From F1-120-MAGs118 sp013360535 (GTDB lineage Bacteria > Planctomycetota > UBA1135 > GCA-002686595), in assembly GCA_026647215.1 (NCBI GenBank), contig JAPKHC010000015.1, positions 35,085-99,084 of the forward strand: a stretch of DNA of 64,000 nucleotides. Reading direction: 5' to 3'. Below, piece by piece: positions 18,264 through 25,673 of this stretch; within the stretch, counting starts at the first letter, position 1, and each line of letters opens with the position of its first letter. The notes under the pieces are model-generated. The model ran no database searches and had not been told where the DNA came from. It worked only from the letters and a program-made list of their open reading frames with translations. Made by a program: the position numbers and the translations under genes.

Positions 18264-18429
18264 GGGACTGCGGTGCCAGATCGAGAATACGGTGCCAGAG
18301 CAATTTGTTCTGCAGACAGCGGCCGACGTCGTCGGCAACGTCGGCAACGTCGGCAACGTCGGCAACGCCGGCCGCTGTTTGCAGAACAAATTGCTCTGGC
18401 ACCGTATTTCGATCTGGCACCGCAGTCCC
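18264..18429. repeat. Large inverted repeat (about 61-bp arms) around four 9-bp tandem repeats; REPIN/MITE-like
   Basis: The left arm 18264-18325 and right arm 18369-18429 are inverted copies differing by one base and a single-base gap. Each arm holds two copies of CGGTGCCAGA in the outward-to-inward direction (left 18271-18280 and 18290-18299; complements at 18395-18404 and 18413-18422). The 43-base centre contains four perfect GTCGGCAAC units (18331-18366). The arms are AT-richer than their surroundings. It lies in the gap between the NtrC gene and the small membrane protein. Such paired REP-like palindromes are usually spread by RAYT transposases, but no transposase is adjacent. As RNA it would form a very stable stem. 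Confidence 0.8.
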
Positions 18430-18547
18430 GCGTCAGCGCCTGTCCCGCGACCGCTGGCGGGAAGTCGGCGGCGACGTCAACATGCGGCAGGTGCTCACGA
18501 GCGGTTCGGGGCACGCGCGAGGGTCCCGTTCCCCTGGGGAGAGCAGC

Positions 18548-18844
18548 ATGAGCACGCAAGTCGAAACGTCGGGAGCCGAGTTCGCCGCCGAGCAGCCGGC
18601 GGAGGGGGAGGTCGGCAAGGACCTCGAGTCGATCCGGACGTGGGCCCATGTCTGGACCCTGATAGCGGTGTTGGTCTCGCTGGTCCTGATCGCGATGTGC
18701 TTCAGCGAGGGCCGGATGCGACCGGCGGGCTCGACGGTGCTGCTCACGCTTCTCCTGGTCGGCCTGTGCCGCGTGATCACGGTCTTCGCCGGTGCCTTGC
18801 AGCGCATCGAACGCAAGTTGCACGGGCTGCCGCCGGGCGGGTAG
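18548..18844 (+). CDS. Small membrane protein, unknown function
   Basis: 98 residues from ATG 18548, preceded by GGGGAGA at 18535-18541. The N-terminal 30 residues are acidic and Gly/Glu-rich. Two hydrophobic helices follow: HVWTLIAVLVSLVLIAMCF (~34-52) and STVLLTLLLVGLCRVITVF (~62-80). The C-terminus is basic (RIERKLHGLPPGG). I do not recognise a family. It stands alone between the inverted-repeat element and the mgtE leader. Confidence 0.65.
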   Translation: MSTQVETSGAEFAAEQPAEGEVGKDLESIRTWAHVWTLIAVLVSLVLIAMCFSEGRMRPAGSTVLLTLLLVGLCRVITVFAGALQRIERKLHGLPPGG

Positions 18845-18865
18845 CGCGTTCGGCGCTCCCGATCG

Positions 18866-18894
18866 TTGCCCCGTTCGCAGGCGCGGACTAGGCT
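18866..18894 (+). promoter_or_regulatory. Predicted sigma-70-type promoter of mgtE
   Basis: TTGCCC (18866-18871), a 17-base spacer, then TAGGCT (18889-18894). The same hexamer pair with 17-18-base spacing precedes the FHA-phosphatase gene (31412) and the sodium symporter gene (59286, minus strand). Predicted transcription start is ~18901, giving mgtE an unusually long leader of ~180 bases. Confidence 0.5.
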
Positions 18895-18917
18895 GCAGCG
18901 TCCGAAGTTCGAGAGCC

Positions 18918-18947
18918 ATGGATCCGGAGCCCAGTACGAACCCGTAG
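18918..18947 (+). CDS. Possible leader peptide MDPEPSTNP upstream of mgtE
   Basis: A 9-codon ORF just after the predicted start of transcription, with GAGAG at 18911-18915. Its acidic/proline alternation resembles the beginning of the E. coli MgtL leader peptide, whose Asp/Glu-Pro run destabilises ribosomes when magnesium is low and so controls the magnesium transporter mgtA. Here it precedes another magnesium transporter, mgtE. The similarity is short and could be chance. The short gap between GAGAG and ATG is a weakness. Confidence 0.25.
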   Translation: MDPEPSTNP

Positions 18948-18996
18948 AGGTCGCGTACCGCACACGTTGAGACGGGCGGCGCGCGGCGTGAGCGCC

Positions 18997-19083
18997 ATGA
19001 ACCCGCTGCACTTCCAGATGGCGGCCTGCCGAGGGCGGGGCCGCGGCGACGGCGCCCGCGCGCGCGGGGGGAGGGCGTCGTGA
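18997..19083 (+). CDS. Possible 28-residue Arg/Gly-rich leader ORF overlapping the mgtE start
   Basis: ATG 18997 to TGA 19083; the stop overlaps the GTG start of mgtE (GTGA). The product would begin MNPLHFQMAACRG and end in an Arg/Gly-rich run. The exact 4-base overlap matches the coupling seen at many real gene junctions in this window, but the sequence is low-complexity and no homologue is known to me. It may be a translational coupling device or simply an open frame in GC-rich DNA. Confidence 0.2.
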   Translation: MNPLHFQMAACRGRGRGDGARARGGRAS

Positions 19084-20504
19084 GCGAGCTGGAGAACGGC
19101 GCTGCGCCCGGCGAGGAGCGTCGCGAGACCGTCGGCGGCGGCAGTGCGCTCGGCGGCAGCGTGTTCGCGGGCAGCGAGCAGCTCGCGCTCGAGGACCTGA
19201 GCGACGCCTGGCGCCTGCTCGACGCGGAGGAGCGGCTCGAGGGCTTCCGGCTGCTGAGGCTGGTCGACGGCGAGGAGTTCTTCCTGTCGCTGTCGACGAC
19301 CGACCAGCGCGCGCTGCTCGACAGTTTTTCGGCCTCGGAGCGGCGCCACTGGCTGCGCATGCTCGCGCCCGACGACGCGGCCGACTTGCTGCAGGAAGTC
19401 GACGAGCACAAGCGTGCGGACCTGCTCGCGTTGTTCGACGAGCCGGTGCGGCGCGAGATCGCGGCGCTGCTCGCCTACGCCGAAGATGACGCCGGTGGCC
19501 TGATGAGCCCGCGTTTCGCGCGCGTGCGGCCGGAGCAGACCGTCGACGAGGCGATCCTGTACCTGCGGCGGCAGGCCTTCGACCGGCTGGAGCTGATCTA
19601 CTACGGCTACGTGCTCGACCGCGAGCAGCGCCTGCTCGGCGTCGTCAGCTTCCGCGACCTGTTCCGCGCGCGGGGCACGGCCTCGGTGCGTGAGGTGATG
19701 AAGACCGACGTCATCACCGTGCCCGAGGAAATGGACCAGGAAACGGTCGGTCGCGTGTTCGCCGAGCACGACCTCGTCGCGTTGCCCGTGCTCGACGCCT
19801 CCGGGCGCATGAAGGGCATCGTGACGGTCGACGACATCGTCGACGTCGTGCAGGAAGAGGCGACCGAGGACATCCAGAAGATCGGGGGCTCGGTCGCGCT
19901 CGACGCGCCGTACCTCGAGGTCGGCCTGCTCGGCATGATCAAGAAGCGCCTGGGCTGGCTGACGATCCTGTTCTTCGCGCAGATGCTCACGATCTCGGTC
20001 ATGAACCACTTCATGGTGAAGATCGAGACGCTGACGATCCTGAGCCTGTTCGTGCCGTTGATCATCTCGTCGGGCGGCAACTCGGGCTCGCAGGCGTCGA
20101 CGCTGGTGATCCGCGCGATGAGCCTCGGCGAAGTGCGCCTGTCGGACTGGAAGCGCGTGCTGCGGCAGGAGCTCGCGGCGGGCCTGTGCCTGGGCCTCAC
20201 GCTCGGGGCGATCGGCTTCGTGCGCATCATGGGCCTGTGGCCGGGTTCGGAAGAGGATTACTCGCGCTTCTCGTGGGAACTCGCCGCGACGATCCTCACC
20301 AGCGTCGTCGGTGTCGTGCTGTGGGGCACGCTGATCGGCTCGATGCTGCCGTTGATCCTGCGGAGACTTGGGCTAGACCCAGCGAGTGCCTCCGCCCCGC
20401 TCGTCGCGACGTTGTGCGACGTCACCGGCATCCTCGTGTACTTCCTGACCGCGAGCTACTGGCTCGCGAAGATCCTCGAACAAACCGCTGCGACCGGACC
20501 CTGA
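19080..20504 (+). CDS. mgtE: Magnesium transporter MgtE
   Basis: 474 residues from GTG 19080. It has the family's order: an N-terminal helical superhelix (~45-140) rich in 'LLxxLxxxERxxxLRMLAPDDAADLLQ', two CBS domains (~145-270, including MKTDVITVPEEMDQETVGRV and VDDIVDVVQEE), a plug helix, and five C-terminal membrane helices (~290-474) with the pore signature PLIISSGGNSGSQASTLVIR. It imports Mg2+ with gating by Mg2+ bound to the N and CBS domains. The ~180-base leader may add a second level of control. The glutaredoxin gene follows 2 bases after the stop. Confidence 0.95.
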   Translation: MSELENGAAPGEERRETVGGGSALGGSVFAGSEQLALEDLSDAWRLLDAEERLEGFRLLRLVDGEEFFLSLSTTDQRALLDSFSASERRHWLRMLAPDDAADLLQEVDEHKRADLLALFDEPVRREIAALLAYAEDDAGGLMSPRFARVRPEQTVDEAILYLRRQAFDRLELIYYGYVLDREQRLLGVVSFRDLFRARGTASVREVMKTDVITVPEEMDQETVGRVFAEHDLVALPVLDASGRMKGIVTVDDIVDVVQEEATEDIQKIGGSVALDAPYLEVGLLGMIKKRLGWLTILFFAQMLTISVMNHFMVKIETLTILSLFVPLIISSGGNSGSQASTLVIRAMSLGEVRLSDWKRVLRQELAAGLCLGLTLGAIGFVRIMGLWPGSEEDYSRFSWELAATILTSVVGVVLWGTLIGSMLPLILRRLGLDPASASAPLVATLCDVTGILVYFLTASYWLAKILEQTAATGP

Positions 20505-20506
20505 AC

Positions 20507-20806
20507 ATGAGTTCTCCCTACGACTTCCTCGCCGGCCACAAGGTCGAAGTGTTCACTGCGAGCTGGTGCCCGGACTGCAAGCGCCTCGACCGCGTGCTCG
20601 CCGAGGCCGGCGTCGCGCACGACAAGGTCGACATCGACAAGGTCGCGGGAGCGGTGGACGAGCTCGAGCGCGAGACGGGCAAGCGCGGCGTTCCGTTCCT
20701 GCGGCTCGACGGCAAGAAGTGGGTGCGTGGGTACCACAAGGAACTGACGACGCGCTTCGATCCGAAGCTGTTCGCGAGCGAACTGCAGGCCGCGCTCGCG
20801 AAGTGA
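20507..20806 (+). CDS. Glutaredoxin-like protein
   Basis: 99 residues. It has a thioredoxin fold with the dithiol motif WCPDC (residues ~20-24) in VEVFTASWCPDCKRLDRVL and the cis-Pro segment GKRGVPFLRLDG. It probably reduces disulfides or glutathione-like mixed disulfides in the cytoplasm; the CPDC centre differs from the classic CPYC. The start lies 2 bases after the mgtE stop, so the genes are probably co-transcribed. The gene ends 1 base before the convergent gene at 20808. Confidence 0.8.
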   Translation: MSSPYDFLAGHKVEVFTASWCPDCKRLDRVLAEAGVAHDKVDIDKVAGAVDELERETGKRGVPFLRLDGKKWVRGYHKELTTRFDPKLFASELQAALAK

Positions 20807-20807
20807 C

Positions 20808-21449
20808 TCAGTCGCCGCGCGCCGCGGGCGCCGCGACCGGCGCCTGCGCGGCCTCGACGATCAACCAGCGCACGACGCGCGGCTCGCCGAGCGGCAAGGC
20901 ACGGCCGGACCCGGTCGTCACGCTCTCGAGCTCCGCCAGCAGCGACTTCGGCGGCTCGCGCAGCGTGTCATCGCCGCCAAAGCGCGCGCGCAGCACGAAA
21001 CCGCGCTGGCGCGCGCGCTCGTCGGCGGGCATGTGCACCTCGAAGAGGCCAGGCTCGAGCTCGCGGAACGTCGCGCCGTTGCGGTCGGGCTCGAGCACCA
21101 GCTCGTAGTCGACGCCCGCGACCGGAACGAAGGAACCACCGGGGAATTCGGGGCCGATCCGCACGCGCGCGACGAGCGCTTCGGTCGGAATCGCGGCGCC
21201 CGGCTGCGTGCGCACGACCCAGTAGCTCGCGGCGAAAGCGTTCGCACGCTCGGGCTCGGCGATGAACTTGGTCGAGATCGAGTTGAGGCCGAAGGGCCAG
21301 CTCTCGGTGCGGGAGTTGTCGTGGCTGAAGGCGAAACCCGGCGGCGCCGTGCGCAAGGGAGCCTGCGCGCTGCGCACTTGCGGCGCGTGGCAGGAGACGA
21401 GCGCGACGAGCGCGAGCTCAGCCGAGCTTCGGAACGCTGAACGGCGCAC
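20808..21449 (-). CDS. Putative lipoprotein, unknown function
   Basis: 213 residues. The N-terminus MRRSAFRSSAELALVALVSC fits a lipoprotein signal with Cys20. The mature part is beta-rich, with phrases such as IGPEFPGGSFVPVAGVDYEL and PGLFEVHMPADERARQRG, and contains no recognisable catalytic motif. It overlaps the end of the upstream oxidoreductase gene by 32 bases. Either the two are tightly coupled or translation begins a little later. The pairing with a secreted Gfo/Idh enzyme suggests a shared envelope role (inference). Confidence 0.65.
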   Translation of the reverse strand: MRRSAFRSSAELALVALVSCHAPQVRSAQAPLRTAPPGFAFSHDNSRTESWPFGLNSISTKFIAEPERANAFAASYWVVRTQPGAAIPTEALVARVRIGPEFPGGSFVPVAGVDYELVLEPDRNGATFRELEPGLFEVHMPADERARQRGFVLRARFGGDDTLREPPKSLLAELESVTTGSGRALPLGEPRVVRWLIVEAAQAPVAAPAARGD

Positions 21450-22920
21450 GGTACTCCTCCTTCAAGAGCAAGTTGGCACGCTCGAACCCTTCTCCGCCGA
21501 CGAAACGCGCTTCGTTGGGCGCGACCTCGAGCCAGCCGCCGAGACGGAAGCGCAGCGCGTCGGGAGCGATGCCGTGCGCGGCGAGGTGCTGCGGGATCGA
21601 GTCGAGCACCGCGAGCGCGGGATCGATGCCACCGAGCGTGTCGCGCGTCTCGGCGAGCGTCGCCTCACGGCCCGAGCGCCAGGCGAGGTTCGCGAGGTGG
21701 CATGTGGCCGAGCTCTTCACGACGTCGTCGAGCGGCGCGGTGAGGTGCGCGGACTCGTTGCGGCGGATCGCGCGGCTGAAGTTGCGCAGGTGGTCCTTGC
21801 CGGCGTCGCCGCGCCAGCTCTGCACCAGCGTGCCGTCCTCGGCGAAATAGCGGCTTTCCGCGCGGGTTCCGAGGAACCAGCCACGCTCGTAGCGGATCAT
21901 CACGCCCGAGCCGAGGCCGCGCATCGTCGGCCCGATGTTGAGCTCGGGCGAGAGCGGCAGGTTGCGCAGCTCGAGCAGCGCGGGGAACGAGCCATAGTCG
22001 AACACGCTGAGCGAGACGTTCGGCGTCTCGCCGTTGTCGTCCCACAGGTAGCGCCCGCCCGCGCACAGCACGCGCCGCGGGAAGCCGACGCCCGTGAGCC
22101 AGCGCACGTCGTCGACCAGATGCGAGCCGAGGTTGCCGATCTCGCCGTTGCCAAACGGCCACTGCCAGTGCCAGTCGTAGTGGTAGTTCGCGCGCAGCAC
22201 CGGCGTGACCGGGCGCGGGCCGCAGAACAGGTCGTGGTCGATCGCGGGATCGACGGGCTGCGCCGCGCTCACCTTGCCGATCGGATCGCGCAGGCGATAC
22301 CACACGGCGTGCACGTAGCGGATGCGGCCGAGGTCCTGCGTGCGGCTCCATTCGAGGAAGCCGCGGTGGCCGGAATCGCTGCGATTCTGCGTGCCCGCGG
22401 CCGCGATGCGACCGAGGCTCGTCGACGCGAGCGCGAGCTGCTCACCTTCCCACACCGAGTGCGACACCGGCTTCTCGACGTACACGTGCTTGCCCGCCTG
22501 CAGGCCCCAGATGCCCGCGAGCGCGTGCCAGTGGTTGGGCGTCGCGATCAGCAGCGCATCGACGTCGTCGCGTTCGATCACGCGCCGCAGGTCCTTCGTC
22601 GCGAACGGATCGAAGCCCGCGGCCTTCGTGTCGGTCACCTCGCGCGCGAGCAGGCGCTCGTCGACGTCACACAACGCCGTCACGCTCGCCTTGTCGACCA
22701 GCGCGAGCGCGCGCCGCAGCTCGCGACCGCGGCCGTTCAAGCCGATCACGGCGAAACGCACGCCTTCTTCCGAGCGCTTGTGCTGCAGCAGCGTCGGCGC
22801 GCTCGCGCAGCCCGCGAGCAGGGCGCTCGAGCCCCACAGGAAGCGCCGCCGGTCGAGCGCGACGGGTTCGAGAGGCCCGCGAGGTCCGTGCGTGTCCTGG
22901 TTCAACTCTGCTTCCGACAT
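21418..22920 (-). CDS. Gfo/Idh/MocA-family oxidoreductase with Tat signal
   Basis: 500 residues from ATG 22920. The N-terminus carries a twin-arginine type signal (DRRRFLWGSSALLAGCAS) with a possible lipobox. Rossmann motif VIGLNGRGRELRRALAL (~57-73) is followed by 'DVDALLIATPNHWHALAGIW' and the family signature GKHVYVEKPVSHSVWEGE, with Lys of EKP as the expected catalytic residue. These enzymes oxidise or reduce sugars or cyclitols with NAD(P). Exported Gfo/Idh paralogues are abundant in planctomycetes and linked to glycan breakdown. The substrate is unknown. Confidence 0.9.
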   Translation of the reverse strand: MSEAELNQDTHGPRGPLEPVALDRRRFLWGSSALLAGCASAPTLLQHKRSEEGVRFAVIGLNGRGRELRRALALVDKASVTALCDVDERLLAREVTDTKAAGFDPFATKDLRRVIERDDVDALLIATPNHWHALAGIWGLQAGKHVYVEKPVSHSVWEGEQLALASTSLGRIAAAGTQNRSDSGHRGFLEWSRTQDLGRIRYVHAVWYRLRDPIGKVSAAQPVDPAIDHDLFCGPRPVTPVLRANYHYDWHWQWPFGNGEIGNLGSHLVDDVRWLTGVGFPRRVLCAGGRYLWDDNGETPNVSLSVFDYGSFPALLELRNLPLSPELNIGPTMRGLGSGVMIRYERGWFLGTRAESRYFAEDGTLVQSWRGDAGKDHLRNFSRAIRRNESAHLTAPLDDVVKSSATCHLANLAWRSGREATLAETRDTLGGIDPALAVLDSIPQHLAAHGIAPDALRFRLGGWLEVAPNEARFVGGEGFERANLLLKEEYRAPFSVPKLG

Positions 22921-23007
22921 TCGACTCTTGGGGCGGCCCGGGGCATCCCACCGTAACCTTGGGCGCCGCCCCCGCCCATCCAGGACCCTCGCAGGATTTC
23001 GCTTTCG

Positions 23008-24135
23008 ATGAAACTCACCCTCGTCGCACTCGTCTTGGGCCCGTGGCTCGCCGCGGCGCGTCCGCTCGTTCCGCAAGAGGCGCCGGCCGTCGCGAGCGCG
23101 GTCGAGGAGCTCGCGCCGCTGCTCGAGCCGCTGCGCGCGAAACACTCGCTGCCCGCGCTCGGTGGAGCGGTGGTCGCGGGCGGCAAGCTCGTCGCGCTCG
23201 GTGCCTGCGGCGAGCGCGAGCTCGGCGGCGGCGTCGCGGTGGGCGCGAACGACCTGTGGCACCTGGGCTCGTGCACGAAGGCGATGACGGCGACGCTCGC
23301 GGCGCGGCTCGTCGAACAGGGCAAGATCCGTTGGGACACGAGCGTCGAGAGCGTGTTCCCGCAGTGGAAGGACAAGCTGCACGACGACTGGCGCGCGACG
23401 ACGCTCGAGCAGCTGCTCGCCAACCGCGGCGGCGCGCCGGGCTCGGCCCCGCGCGAGCTGTGGATCGCGCTCGGCTCGCGCGAAGGAACGCCGCAGGAGA
23501 CGCGCACGTGGTTCGTGGGCGAGCTGCTCGCGCGCGAACCGGAGGCGAAGGCCGGCACGAAGTTCATCTATTCGAATCAGGGCTTCACGATCGCGGGCGC
23601 GATGCTCGAGGCCGCGACGGGCAAGAGCTGGGAGGATTTGATGCGGGTCGAGCTCTTCGCACCGCTCGGCATGACGAGCGCGGGCTTCGGTGCGCCGGGC
23701 AGCGCGGACGAGGTCGACCAGCCGCGTGGACACACGAAAAAGCCGGTGAAACCGGGCCCACGCGCCGACAACCCGGCCGCGATCGGGCCCGCGGGCACCG
23801 TGCACGCCTCGCTCGCCGACTGGGCGAAGTTCGCGAACGCGCACCTCGAAGGCGCTCGTGGCGAAGGCCAGTTCCTGAAGCCGGAGTCGTGGAAGAAGCT
23901 CCACACCGCTCCGGCGGCGCAGGACTACGCGCTGGGCTGGGGAACGGCGGAACGCTCGTGGGCGGGTGGACGCACGCTCTCGCACTCGGGTTCGAACACG
24001 ATGTGGTTCTGCACGCTCTGGCTCGCGCCGGAGAAGGGCGAGGCCTACCTCGTGACCACGAACACCGGAGCGGAGGTCGCGGCGAAGGCCTGCGACGAGG
24101 CCGTAGGTGCGCTGATCGCTGCGCGCAGGAAGTAG
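23008..24135 (+). CDS. Secreted class-C beta-lactamase-like serine hydrolase
   Basis: 375 residues with signal peptide MKLTLVALVLGPWLAAAR. The active-site SxxK is Ser88-C-T-Lys91 in LGSCTKAMTA. The second motif is YSN at Tyr188. The third box is HSG in TLSHSGSNTMWF, replacing KTG, which is usual in the esterase/peptidase branch. Family length matches. It may be a D-aminopeptidase, esterase or penicillin-binding-protein relative; resistance to beta-lactams cannot be inferred. TAACCT at 22954-22959 is a possible -10. Confidence 0.88.
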   Translation: MKLTLVALVLGPWLAAARPLVPQEAPAVASAVEELAPLLEPLRAKHSLPALGGAVVAGGKLVALGACGERELGGGVAVGANDLWHLGSCTKAMTATLAARLVEQGKIRWDTSVESVFPQWKDKLHDDWRATTLEQLLANRGGAPGSAPRELWIALGSREGTPQETRTWFVGELLAREPEAKAGTKFIYSNQGFTIAGAMLEAATGKSWEDLMRVELFAPLGMTSAGFGAPGSADEVDQPRGHTKKPVKPGPRADNPAAIGPAGTVHASLADWAKFANAHLEGARGEGQFLKPESWKKLHTAPAAQDYALGWGTAERSWAGGRTLSHSGSNTMWFCTLWLAPEKGEAYLVTTNTGAEVAAKACDEAVGALIAARRK

Positions 24136-24239
24136 CCGCGGGCTTGTGTCGGTACGCACAACGTGCGACGCGCTTGCCCAGCACGCCGACGCGCGCGCGG
24201 GCGGCGCCGGAGGCAGCATGGGAGCCAAGGGAGGATCCC

Positions 24240-24821
24240 ATGAAGATCGAGAGCCTGATGACGACGGATGTGCGGGTGTGCTTCGCGACTTCGAGCCTTG
24301 CGGACGCCGCTCGTGCGATGTGGGAAGGCGACTGCGGTTGCGTGCCGGTGCTCGATGAGGATGCACGCGTGGTCGGCATGCTGACCGACCGCGACATCTG
24401 CATGGCGGCCTGGACGCAGGGCCGTCCGCTGGCGGAGCTGTCGGTTCCGTCGGCGATGAGCGCCAGGGTGATCGCGTGCAAGTGCGGCGATCGCGTCGAG
24501 GACGTCGAGGAGCTCATGCGGCAGCATCAGGTGCGCCGCGTGCCGGTGCTCGACGCCGACGGGCGCCTCGAGGGGCTCGTGTCGCTCGCGGACCTCGCGG
24601 GCGAGGCGCAGCGCGAGATGTTCCGCCTGCAGCGGGAGGTCGAGGGGCTCGGCGTCGCGACGACGCTCGCCGCCGTCAGCCGCTCGCGCCACCCGGCGCC
24701 GGAGACCGAGGTCAAGGTCGAGCTCATCCCCGAGAAGAGCGAGGTGGTGGCCAAGGCGCCGCGCAAGCAGGAGCAGGTGGCCACCGCGAGGCCCGAACGG
24801 ACGAAGGTGACGCTCGGGTAG
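24240..24821 (+). CDS. Tandem-CBS domain protein
   Basis: 193 residues from ATG 24240, preceded by GGGAGGA. Two CBS motifs (MTTDVRVCFATSSLADAA ... VVGMLTDRDICMAAW and MSARVIACKCGDRVEDVEEL ... LEGLVSLADLAGEA) span ~1-125. A helical and then charged tail follows (~130-193), ending KAPRKQEQVATARPERTKVT. Its N-terminal half aligns closely with the CBS protein at 14287-14946, but the long AKP tail is absent. It is a free-standing adenosyl-nucleotide sensor with unknown partner. A hairpin terminator follows. Confidence 0.88.
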   Translation: MKIESLMTTDVRVCFATSSLADAARAMWEGDCGCVPVLDEDARVVGMLTDRDICMAAWTQGRPLAELSVPSAMSARVIACKCGDRVEDVEELMRQHQVRRVPVLDADGRLEGLVSLADLAGEAQREMFRLQREVEGLGVATTLAAVSRSRHPAPETEVKVELIPEKSEVVAKAPRKQEQVATARPERTKVTLG

Positions 24822-24834
24822 CGGCGGGCCCCCC

Positions 24835-24871
24835 GGGAAGCGACCGGTGGGCAACGTGCCGGCCGCTTCCC
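24835..24871 (+). terminator. Hairpin after the CBS gene
   Basis: GGGAAGCG (24835-24842) pairs with CGCTTCCC (24864-24871), extended by CCGG/CCGG inside. It begins 14 bases past the stop and lies before the enoyl-CoA hydratase gene. Confidence 0.6.
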
Positions 24872-24908
24872 CCTTGCGCGGAGGCCGCGCGCGGCGTTCC
24901 ATGCCGCG

Positions 24909-25658
24909 ATGATCCAGCGCGAGCAACACGAAACGGTCACGGTCCTGCGGCTCGAACACGGCAAGGTGCAGGCGCTCGACCTCGAGCTCTGCAACGAGCT
25001 CGCGGAGGCGTTTGAGCACGCCGACGAGTGGGAGGGCACGCGGGCGATCGTGCTCGTCGGCACCGGCGGGAGCTTCTCGGCCGGCGTCGACCTCAAGCGC
25101 GTGCTCGACGGCGGCACTGCGTACGTCGAGCCGTTCCTCGATGCGCTCGACCGTGCGCTCGGCGCCGTGTTCCGCTGCCCCAAGCCCGTCGTCGCCGCGC
25201 TCAACGGCCACGCGATCGCGGGCGGACTCGCGCTCGCGGCCGCGGCCGACCTGCGCCTGATGGCGCGTGGCAAGGGCCGCGTCGGCGTGCCGGAGCTCGC
25301 GGTCGGCGTGCCGTTCCCGTGGATCGCGCTCGAGGCGTTGCGCCTCGCGACGCCGCCGGAAAGCCTGCAGGAACTGCTGTACCTCGGCGAGACCTACAAC
25401 GCCGACGATGCGCTCGCGCGTGGGCTCGTCGACGAGGCGCTCGAAGCGGACGAGCTGCTGCGGCGCTCGCTCGAGCTCGCGCAGAAGCTCGCGCGCGTGC
25501 AGCCCGCGGCCTTCGCGCTCACCAAGCGCCAGCTGCGGCAAGCGAGCCTCGACGCGTGGAAGTCGCAGACCGCGCACGAGAGCATGGTGCGGCTCGCGTG
25601 GACGCACCCCGACACGCACGCGGCGATCCGCGCTTACCTCGAGGCGCTGCGCAAGTAG
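24909..25658 (+). CDS. Enoyl-CoA hydratase/isomerase family protein
   Basis: 249 residues with the crotonase fold. The oxyanion-hole segments are GGSFSAGVDLKRVLDGG and NGHAIAGGLALAAAADLRL. The first catalytic glutamate position is present in VGVPELAVGVPF, but the second usual glutamate/GG segment (GxGGTQ) is replaced by PFPWIALEAL, so hydratase activity is uncertain and isomerase or hydrolase chemistry is possible. It is followed 15 bases later by an MFS gene, suggesting an operon for uptake and use of some acid. Confidence 0.85.
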   Translation: MIQREQHETVTVLRLEHGKVQALDLELCNELAEAFEHADEWEGTRAIVLVGTGGSFSAGVDLKRVLDGGTAYVEPFLDALDRALGAVFRCPKPVVAALNGHAIAGGLALAAAADLRLMARGKGRVGVPELAVGVPFPWIALEALRLATPPESLQELLYLGETYNADDALARGLVDEALEADELLRRSLELAQKLARVQPAAFALTKRQLRQASLDAWKSQTAHESMVRLAWTHPDTHAAIRAYLEALRK

Positions 25659-25673
25659 CGCGCGGGGGAGCGA

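Noticed and set aside
18331..18366. Four GTCGGCAAC repeats as a possible CRISPR
   Set aside because: The units are only 9 bases with no spacers, and they lie in the centre of an inverted repeat; no cas genes are present.
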